NCBI GenBank assembly: GCA_964023275.1
Contig: OZ029917.1
Coordinates: forward strand, 21,438,488-21,502,487
Length of the DNA stretch: 64,000 bases
From: Norana najaformis
Taxonomy: Eukaryota > Annelida > Clitellata > Crassiclitellata > Hormogastridae
Direction: 5' to 3'
How positions within the stretch are numbered: position 1 is the first letter of the stretch; each line of letters begins with the position of its first letter. Of the stretch, positions 1-14,721 are shown piece after piece. Below the pieces are notes generated by a model. That model was not told where the DNA came from. It searched no databases and saw only the letters and a list, made by a program, of their open reading frames with translations. A program made the translations under genes and the position numbers.

Positions 1-2312
1 ATTTCCAGGATCTTGGTGTTGCAACAAGTGGTATGCCAAAATGAAGTTTCAGTTTGAGAAAGTTTATGAAATCTATACTTCATTATTTGTTTCTTTGTCA
101 TTACTGAGTGCTTATCATTAAGCTTATTTGCGAGTTCACCTGACCAGATGCGTAAGCTTTGTGTTGCCTCATATTCACTTAACTTCAGTGGTAGGACCAC
201 TCTTGTCCTTGCATGTGTCAACATTTGGATAGACTTCTGCAGTGACGGCTGTGAACAGTTAAATATTTGACAGTTACACCACAGATCTTAGAGTATATTA
301 ATTAATTAAGATGTGACACTCTTTCTCTGGTGTGTAAATCGCTTGCATGGTGGTCAACGAAGCAGAGCAGCTGCACCACCTAGCAGATGGTAAGATAAAG
401 ATCAGGGTCAGATGATGCATCCACTTTCACTGTTCAATAATACGACCTCACCGATTGGGCCCACAACTTCGTCGATTGCCGTGCCACCGTGCAGTTGGAA
501 TTTTATAAGGGAAGAGACTTGGACATTAGGATGCTTTTTTTATGTCTTATCTTAGTATAATCAAGATCTTCAATTACACTGAACAATCCTAGCATGTGAG
601 TGAATTGTTCGGTTACTGCCTACAGTTCATTCCTGATTTTGCGAAATTAGGTAAACTGTTGTCAAATCACCCTACTTTTCATGGCAAGCTGCAAACTATA
701 GCTATCAGTCCCTTTTGCTAACACAACAACCATGCAGCATCTGTTTGTAATGCCATCTATTTGGAATTTGTTTTCTATTTTGTCAAAATATCTGATGAGC
801 AGTTTGTATGTGCATCCAAAGCAGTTGTCGCAAGGGAGCTTTTGAAAGAACTTTGTAATGTATTTTCTATGGAACTGCTTTTAGTGTGCTATTTGAAATC
901 TTTTGTATGAAGTTACATGTAAACACATCTAAACAGATACAGTTTGGTCTCCAGTTTTCAGTTACATTGACATCATATCAAGAGATCTAATAAGAATGTG
1001 TTGTAACATATTTTAGGCCTACTTTACACTTTGAAAAAAAATCAGCTATTTAAAGTAAGCAAGTCACTAAGTTCAAAAGGAGGCCTATTAAATTGTGCCT
1101 GAAATATCAACTTGATTGATCTGGACATTAAAGTTTGGTTAAAATACCTATATGATTTAAATTTTGAAACCCTTCTATGCTTGTATTGTATATAAATCTA
1201 TGTATAACACTTGTGACTATGTAGCAATACAACTTGTAACATTCTACTGCAGTAATATTATCACTGTGCTGCTGTGAATTGGCTGGCTGTATTAAGTTGT
1301 CTGTAGCAAATTGGACACCAAGTTAGACTTCATTTTCCAAAGGCTGGGTTGGGGCACCTTTGTATCGATATCTTGCAGGGCTCTATATATTATGTAAGTT
1401 ATGTATTTCATTATTTTATGTGATAATCTTGTGCTGTTAAGGTTTCTGTTCAGTTGGTTGATTTTGGCCATATCTGTGTGATGGCATCTGTTCTGAACTT
1501 TCGACGTCTTCCAAATGCTTTTCGCCACCTTCCGCAACTCTCATTTCAGATGACTTTAGCAGGTATAGTTCTAGAAGTTCTTTGCAATATTAGGTTAGTC
1601 CTACTCTGTAGTCTTAACCCTTTATAGCGCATCAATGTTATAGACTGCTCCAATATTACACATACAGTACCTTTTTCAGTGCCACTCAACAAATGGTACA
1701 AATTGCCTTGCACAGTGGTTGCAAAAGTGGAATGACGAATGTGGCCTATCTTAAGATGCATACAAGTCGTTCCACTGAAACAGGCCCATCTTAATATGAC
1801 ACGAGTCATTCCACTTAAAATACCACAGTACATGCAGTGCACAGGTTTACATAGCAATTTTATGTTTGAACAGTAATGTAGTTATCAACCCACAGACATG
1901 TGGGTGCCCAACAAAAATGGAGTGGGGTACCAGATTGGTATGCTTGTTTTTGGTAACTAACGTTAATAAAAGTTTGCAGTTATTAAGAATGAGTGCTGAC
2001 AGCCTTACAACTGAAATGACCAATGTAAAACAGGAAAACATTAAGTGCCTGTACTTTCCAATGTTATTGTGGTTATCTGCCGAAGCAGTAAGATTTGAAA
2101 ATTTTTGCTGTTTTACATGTCATTTCAGTTGACGAGTTTTGGATATACATTGTCTAGAGATCAAAATACCCTGTATTTAAGATGCCCAGCCTAACATTAG
2201 ACTGCACTATCATGGCAGTGATTATTATACCTATTGTTACTAAGCATAACTGTTATACAGTAATTTTACTTCATAGCTGTTACTAAAGTTGGTTTTCGTT
2301 TCCTATTTACAG
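1..2312. other. Stretch without a recognised gene
   Basis: AT-rich sequence with no long open frame and no product that I recognise. Short open pieces exist on the plus strand, for example a 31-codon open run starting near 442, but it has no clean acceptor or donor. Upstream exons of the possible plus-strand gene whose exon begins at 2313 may lie here or beyond the left edge, and I cannot place them. Confidence 0.4.
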
Positions 2313-3540
2313 GCGTTGTTCATAACAGCATGCTGTGGAGCCAAGCAAACACAGACGTTTTGCATAAGTTGATTGTGAACAAGACATTCCGAGTGTTCGT
2401 GCCAGATCAGTCTTCCCAGAAGAATCCACTGCCAGTTACTCTTATTAATCCGTGCATCTGTGATAACCCCTTTGTACATCAAGTTCTGCTTAAGCAACAG
2501 CTGGTCACATCAGTGGTAAGTAAACTGACTTGTGATAAGTCAATTCATGTAGCATTACATTACATTGAAACTGCTTTCTAAGGAATGGACTATACTCATG
2601 CATGCAAACAGGGGAGGCAGAGGTGATCCAAATGTGGACATTTGCATCTAAATTTGTACATACCTATGCCTTAAACACCAAATTCAGTCAAGTGAGCAGA
2701 CTGCAATACTGTACTGGATCTAATTGGCCCCTTTGCTGGATGCAGCAGTAACAGGGTACCCTACCCTGTAGCACAGAACTGCAAGATCAACAGGTTAACC
2801 TCAGTACTCAGCTTGAGTGCAGACATCAACAAAGCGAATGGGGCAGGGTAATGCCAAATGCAGACAAGGCAAAAGGGAGGGGTACAAAGTAGGTCAGTAC
2901 TGCAGACTTCCTTTATGGATGACCATCCTACTGCAAGTAACAGTATTAGGTTAGTCATTACTGTAAGTAATGTAAGTGCTGAAAAGTCAGAAAAGTATAC
3001 TTTTCTGCTCTAGTGAACAGCTGCATTGTAAACATAAGAAATGTAGTGTTGACTATCAATCAGTTGGAGCCATACATCTCAGTTCTCTTGATTTTTTAGA
3101 ATTGGTGAGTCCTGATCAACAGGTGCTGTGCAATTGGTCAAGCTCAAAGAACAAAAACTTTAAATCAATTCTTGCCATGACATTCCTAGCTCCTTAAGTT
3201 AATTGTTCATCCAAGTGCACTTATTAACAGTTGGAGTTTTTGATTCAAGTGCTGTATAAAATCTCAGCTTTCAGAATAAAATGCACAGAATCATTATATT
3301 TTTGTTTGGCTGTTCCTGACTGCCAGTAATGATCTGATTCGTGTTTTAGCAGAACAAAATGCAACTGTTCAAAAATTTCATTCAGTTATTAGCTGCTTAG
3401 TTATCCTTGTGTTTGTGCCCACTTCATTTGTGCCTGACATATTGCAAAACTAACTTCAAATTATATTGTGGTTTATTGTTTATTCTCACTACATACAGGC
3501 AGCTTTTTCCTCTGCACAAACAATAAAACCAAGTTTGTGA
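2313..3540 (+). CDS. Possible 3' end of an unrecognised gene (two exons; weak Tudor-like character)
   Basis: The first exon, 2313-2515, is flanked by a TTTACAG acceptor and a GTAAGT donor. It is open through 67 codons after two leading bases. It reads like protein, with stretches such as NKTFRVFVPDQ, LPVTLINP and DNPFVHQVLLKQQ. The second and last exon would be 3499-3540 (acceptor CATACAG, in phase, 13 codons then TGA). The pattern of a short beta-rich segment followed by an 'LPV.L' strand and a helix resembles the outer half of extended Tudor domains, but this is an impression, not a firm match. The gene would start upstream of the exon and end tail to tail with CDK1, about 85 bp from its stop codon. 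The splice signals and phase agreement are seen; the family assignment and the terminal exon are inference. Confidence 0.3.
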
Positions 3541-3624
3541 AAGACATTAATGGAATTCCCAGATTCAAATGTCATTGAGGCCACTTCCGTCACCCTTGCC
3601 CACAACTGCAACACAGTTCATAGC

Positions 3625-9191
<5,567 letters not shown>

Positions 9192-9330
9192 TGTGAACTG
9201 CACAAAACAAAGATCAGAGTAAGATTATGTGGCAGATAGGCCACGACGCTAGTCTTAAGACAGGATTTATAAATCATACACGAGTTATATAATAGTGTGA
9301 TATCTAAGTTGTTCAGTTCATTTTAGGTTA

Positions 9331-9449
9331 TTTCTGACACTGTACTGTTTGCTTTTATAAATTGAATTTAATAATTAAGTCCTTCAGTTTCTGACATTTT
9401 ACTGTTTTCTTTTATAAACTGAATTTAATAATTAAGTCCTTCAGTTTAC
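9331..9449. repeat. Tandem duplication, two ~60-bp units
   Basis: TTCTGACACTGTACTGTTTG and TTCTGACATTTTACTGTTTT each lead into a near-identical stretch that ends in TTAATAATTAAGTCCTTCAG. The two copies differ at only a few bases, so the duplication is recent. It lies in the presumed 5' UTR intron of CDK1. Confidence 0.85.
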
Positions 9450-9816
9450 CCTTCCCTGGCCCAATAAATAAATACCTCAGGGTGTTACTGATCCAAGGAA
9501 TGCCAGCAGTCGAGTCAAGTAAAAAAAACAATCGACACTAGCATTTAGGGTTTCCCTACACATGAGATACTGCAACAAGATGTTTCCCAAGATTAGACGT
9601 CGCCCAAACTACGCTTTAGGATACAAATTGAGCAGAGGTGGTTGACTAAAGGCTGCTGCACAATGCATGGCTGTAGTCGTGGAGCAGCAACCAGCAAGTC
9701 AGAGCAACTTGATATCGTTTGGTTAACAACATACACAGTAAATTCATAAGCTGGGTAAACAGCACATACAAAACCTGTACTCAGGGCAATTTATGAAATA
9801 TAATGGGAAAAAGACA

Positions 9817-10350
9817 AATCAGTGCACTCCTGATTCACAGCTGAAACAATCAGTCTGGTTCCCAGGATGGCTCTGCAGAACGGTCAGTGTTTGGGTCTGC
9901 CCGGTTGTAAGATTGCAAGACAGTCTAAGTTCTGATAGTTGGAAGACAAGAGGTCGTGCAGAACTAAGGGAAGAACCAATTTGGAAAAAAAATACATAAC
10001 GGGTGCAAAATGAGGGGTAACGCTTTGGAAGATTACCCCACTGGTGCCGTCAAAGAGACTTGTCGATGAGCTCCCACACAAGCCAAAGAATTTATGTGAA
10101 GCTCGGGATAGAAAATGTTAAACAGGTCTGCGTGAAGCAATGGGGTAACATTACGAAAAGCTAACCCCACTTGTGCCGTTCGAGACGCTGGTCAGTGCAC
10201 TTCCAACTCACAGCCGAAACATCCACTGTCTGGTTCAGATACCACCTCAAAAGGTTTTGATTTCAGAGTATGGACCCGTCCTGTTGCGAGGTCACGAGAT
10301 GGACTGCTTTCTAGATAGCAAGAAGATACTAGGTTGTGAGAAACTCTGAG
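9817..10350. repeat. Degenerate repeat cluster with GGGGTAAC...TTACCCC hairpins
   Basis: Two units, beginning near 10014 and 10142, share GGGGTAAC, a short loop, a TACCCC or TAACCCC complement, and then CACT(G/T)GTGCCGT. A further motif, CAGTGCACTCCTGATTCACA near 9820, recurs as CAGTGCACTTCCAACTCACA near 10191. The spacings (about 128 and 371 bp) are irregular, so this is an old and partly rearranged duplication and not a clean satellite. Confidence 0.6.
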
Positions 10351-11017
10351 GAGATGCCTGCATTACTCCTTGTTGAAATTCAAATGGCAGGAAGAGATAA
10401 TGGCAAAGGAAACTGGGTTGGTGTCCAAAGGTGAAAACTAAAAGATTCCATACTCAAATATGACCAAATCAGAGAGATTAAACCAGACCAAGAGAATAAC
10501 TGATAAGTCAGAGTCCGAATCAGGTTACCCAGGAAGATTAGGAGTCAACTTGGTTGATACCAACTCCAAACACGCTTGTCACAACGCAGCTCAGAACTGA
10601 CTGAACTGTGAGGTCGGGCTCCTTTGTTCATAAGTGAAGACAGAGGTCTGTTTGCAAGCTGGGTCCAGCTTTGGGGAGGCGTAGTGCTTCTGTGGCGGAA
10701 GATTCCGTCACCCAACGCATGCAGAAATTACTTGTGCGGTGGAAGCTTCCGCGTTACGTTGTGCCTTTGTGGCACTGGGTGATAATTTCGAGCACAATAC
10801 GAAGTAACAAACTGTTCAGCTTCTTGCTGACTATCAAAAGTTTGTCCGAAGATTAATTCAGACATTTCAACTTTGTAAAACGTGTTTGTAAAACTGAAAT
10901 GTCGTAGCCTATGCGGTTCTGAATGCGCACGCGTGAAGGTTTTGAATGAGATTTCCGCCGCATAAGTAATATTTTTCTGTCTGGCGGTGGAATATTCCGC
11001 CGCAGAAGATTTATCCT

Positions 11018-11208
11018 TTGGGGACTGTTACTGAATCTCATCAAATTTTACCTGATGATATCCGTAAGTAGGTGAACACACCTATTCCCATCCTTTGGAA
11101 CCAATGCCACAATTTTTGTTCCAGAAGATGAGAATAGGGACATTAGACTTCTTGAGGTCACGTCTATCATCAGGTAAAATTTGAACAGATTTGGTAACAG
11201 TTCCCCAA
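11018..11208. mobile_element. Small hairpin element with ~41-bp inverted arms (MITE-like)
   Basis: The left arm starts TTGGGGACTGTTAC and ends in AAATTTTACCTGATGATA (to about 11061). The right arm, 11165-11208, is its complement, with an 18-base perfect core and a few mismatches further out. The loop of about 100 bases contains a second, weaker pairing (CCTATTCCCATC against GATGAGAATAGGG). No coding sequence is present. The structure is that of a short non-autonomous DNA transposon. I could not define a target-site duplication. Confidence 0.65.
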
Positions 11209-11799
11209 TACAGACCCGTGCCAAACCCTGTTCTGAGAAAAAGCCATCTTCATGACGTCACCCATCTAATGACCACGAAAGAGACAAGCAACAGATCCCG
11301 AGACAGCGCTTTAGTGTTGTCTCCCTTAAGAGAGTGGCAGTGGCACTATGGGCAGAAATGGTACGGAACAGCCATTTTACGTAGTTAGTAGAAGAGGCAG
11401 TGATGCCGATAGTTCTAAGCGTACAGCTGAGTTGGAGTAACCCCGAAGTTATGTCTAGGCCGCGACCGCCACAATTATATCAAATAAATTATCTTAAGTA
11501 TTATGCCATATACAAATCGTGTTTATGACTTCGCCACAAACAGGTTGAAACAACTAATGAAGGGCTGGCCAAATTTTTGTTGCTAGTTTTAACACGGACG
11601 ACATAAACCATAGCAGAAGCTCTAAAAGTAATATAGCTGTTTAACGTGCAGTTTATATTAAGCATGCAGTGAATATTTACGAACATGCCGTGGTCTTTGT
11701 AAGAGGTTGGACTCGTACACGAGATGAATCAAGTAATTATACTAGTATATCTGCTACCTTTGACAACAAAATAATTAAGTTTTCACGATATCCACTTAC

Positions 11800-12000
11800 A
11801 CGTAAAACTCCTTATTTAAGAACAAGACTGCGTACAACAACAACTGTACTAATTTTGAAGTTTCTGCAACATAAACTCTAAGTTTCAAACGAACCAAAAC
11901 CGATAAACTCAATTTCGTATATCGCGAACTCTATTCAAAGGATATGACGGAAGTTTAAAGTATCCAATCACAGTTTGTCACTAAAGTTTCTAACCAATGA
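11800..12000 (-). promoter_or_regulatory. Putative CDK1 promoter: paired CCAAT boxes and CHR-like TTTGAA
   Basis: On the plus strand CCAAT occurs at 11964-11968 and 11994-11998, 30 bp apart, so both read ATTGG on the CDK1 strand. Downstream toward CDK1 lie TTTGAA (complement of 11934-11939) and then GTTTGAAACTT (complement near 11885-11895). An NF-Y box pair spaced by about three helical turns upstream of a CHR is the known layout of G2/M promoters, including vertebrate CDK1. A GTAAGT donor on the minus strand at 11799 could end a first non-coding exon that splices to the acceptor just before the CDK1 ATG. The motifs are seen; the promoter role is inferred. Confidence 0.45.
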
Positions 12001-12032
12001 GAAGAAGAATATCATTCGTATTCGTCTGGTGC

Positions 12033-12056
12033 TCTGCTTTTGGCCATGGTGAGTAA
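12033..12056 (+). other. Possible first exon end: pyrimidine tract, ATG and GTGAGT donor
   Basis: CTCTGCTTTTGGCC is followed by ATG at 12048-12050 and directly by GTGAGTAAAC. A TOP-like tract and an ATG abutting a donor are typical of translation-machinery genes, and the site sits divergently from the putative CDK1 promoter. I found no downstream exon that fits, so this stays a weak call. Confidence 0.2.
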
Positions 12057-12528
12057 ACAAATAAGTAAATAACTTATCTAAAAGCCGACCGTAATCAAAA
12101 TCATATAAAACCACATAAGATTAAACAGCCAACAACGACAAAAATAAAATAGCAGAAATATTCAGGTTATTATTAAAACTGGCAAAAATCCGCCACAAAA
12201 AGCCCGGATCTTTAAAAAATATGAATGTTGACATTTATAACTTAGTAATAAGATAATAAGCCTATCGAATATATCATATCTAGGCCTAATGTAATGTGAT
12301 GTGATATAGAAAATTAACATAAATGTAAATCTCCGATATTTATCAGCGCCAAACAAAAGCTGGTCAGTTTCGGTGCCAGCTATCAGAATCTGGGTGGGAT
12401 CAGGTAAGAGAGACAGAGCACGGTGTTACGCTGGAAATCGTTGATGATGGTGATCATTGGATGGTCCAGAAGCTGAAGCAGGATAGGCTAGATTGAAAAG
12501 TTATAATTTCAGTCTTAGGCCTATATAG

Positions 12529-12530
<2 letters not shown>

Positions 12531-12582
<52 letters not shown>
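12531..12582. repeat. ATA trinucleotide microsatellite
   Basis: About 17 uninterrupted AAT/ATA units. It lies directly upstream of the first copy of the ~120-bp dispersed repeat. Confidence 0.95.
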
Positions 12583-12583
<1 letters not shown>

Positions 12584-12587
12584 TCAC

Positions 12588-12697
12588 GATGTACATGTTT
12601 TTCTGTAGCGACCATATGGCCTCAACCTTGCTCATTTGTCAATGAATTTATTGGGCGAGATCCTTCACCAATGCTGCCCATTTGAATGGGCGCCACG
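12588..12697 (+). repeat. Dispersed ~120-bp repeat, copy 1
   Basis: Core motifs: TGTACAT, GCGACCATATGGCCTCAACC, TGCTCATTTGTCAATGAATT, then GAGATCCTTCACCA and GCTGCCCAT-TGAATGG. Related copies lie at 25298, 36418 and 38010, all in the same orientation. No coding potential. Confidence 0.75.
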
Positions 12698-12699
12698 GT

Positions 12700-14720
12700 A
12701 TGTTAGGGTGTTTGTGTCCGCTGCAAGTAATAGTAATCGTAATCTCGAAATTTCTAAAGCATTATTTAAAAGCTAAGAGCAGGACACAATCTTATTCACG
12801 AGCACTGCGTCAAGTCAGCGGGATTATCCAAAGATGCCATGTCAAGAACCAAGTTCGGCTGTCAGAAGACTAGAGAGAGAAGGGTTACAGAGAATGAGCA
12901 GGGCATGCTATCAGTGACATAATTGTAAACTTCTCAAGTTGCTGTGGAGTGCCCAGTAGCAAAAGCAGTAGACAACAGCTGCAAAGATGAGTGACAAGAC
13001 AGACTGTTAAATGACATGTAAATCTGAGTATCATCCACACAGAAATGATATCCTAGTGATTTTGGTTTTATTTTTTATTGAAAAACAAACTGCAGTTAAT
13101 TAGCATTGCTGCGATTATGATGTTTAGGCAGATCGTGCTGCACAGCGGCACCGAGCTTGGATAAATATTCTATGCACTGAGCTGTTTATGGCGTATGGTG
13201 GAGTAACTGTAAATTTTTGTTAAAAAGTAGGTTTTGCATCTCTGAATAAGACTTCTCAGAAAGGCAACTACTGAAGAATTTATGAGTGACTATACAGGCT
13301 GCTAAATAAGACTGAATATTGCAAATTTTTTGTGAAAGATTAACAGTCTGTAAAGGGTACGCCCACCAGAGGGGCAATAGGCTAAAGATACAAATGACGT
13401 GCTTTTCCTGACGTTACAACCTGGGACCGTACCGTATGTACATTTTAGCTTCTATTTGCACAGTTTACTTTTTTTAATAGGGCTACAAACGGATATACCT
13501 TATGCATGTGGCAGTTAAATACATTTTATGCATCTAAGTTGTTATATCGATGACTTCACCATAACTGGTTGACATCAAAGATATATCCCAACAACTCGTT
13601 ATCAGTCGATTACATGACTGAGATTGCAAGACTTGATTGTACATGTACTGTGTGACTGCAAGGTTACTATGTGATGTGAATATGCGAGTACTAGACTTCG
13701 AAACTAAGTCACTATGCGACTACATAACAACTGAGCAGGAGGAATTCATATAGTCTCGACTCCTGGATCTACTGGTGATTCCAGGAGTCGAGCAGTGGCA
13801 GGTCTTGTACAGTGGAAAATATTTTGCAACTTTTTAGTCATCAAGACTTTTGGGACCAAAAGACCAACATTTCTGATGACCTCTCTTGGTCTGCACCAGT
13901 TTTGGAGCCGATTTCACAGTTTTAAATTGCTGAAATCGATGATGACTTTTTTATTACTCATGAACTGACTGAACCACAAATGAAATGAACACCAGTCACC
14001 CCTCTCCAAAAAATAAGTTAGCTTTACTTCAAAAAATTGTTCAACACATTGTCATAATTCATGATTTAATTACAATCACTACTGTACAAATTGCATAAGG
14101 CGCTTTACATTATTGCAGAGAACACCTATTTGTAAGATCGTTGTAACCAAAATCCACATAAAAACTGCATAAAAGCACATCAAAGGTCACTAGGTGGCAC
14201 TAGCACGTGAAAAAACAATTAAGCTGTTCAAAAGTAGGAGAACAAATTACTTCAGAATGCACAGCTCTATTCATCACAAAAATTTGTTGAAAGGGTCTTT
14301 GCTGCCATTTAAAATTAAAGCACTTGTAGGACAGTTTATATCGAAATCGAAACATTGGTCATTCACACAAAAAACTGATCATACAGATTCCTTCTGTTAC
14401 CCTGTACACTTTCTCGTTTTCTGTCTTTTTCTTTCTTCTAAACTGTTCATTTAGTACAAAACAAATTTGTGGCATAACTGCTGTACTTACAGATAAACTT
14501 ACAGATATTTCCTGAATCGGTTAAGAAAAATGCATTCATAAAACACTTGTTTTTGTACACCAATTGTTTTCTCGTGGCCCAGCACAGACTTTGCCAGTGG
14601 CAGACATACGGCCAATTTGTCCACTTCCTGACTGAGGATAGTACTGGCTGGAGAATTGCTGAACTTGATTCAGTTTCTTCAGAGCAGGATTTGAATCCAG
14701 TGCAACTTGATCCGATATTC
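12700..14720. other. Region between the putative promoter and the Axin 3' end; no gene seen
   Basis: No long open frame and no recognisable exon on either strand. The part nearest 14721 is presumably Axin 3' UTR. Complements of AATAAA occur near 13065-13075 on the Axin strand, which would give a 3' UTR of about 1.6 kb if used. Confidence 0.4.
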
Positions 14721-14721
14721 C

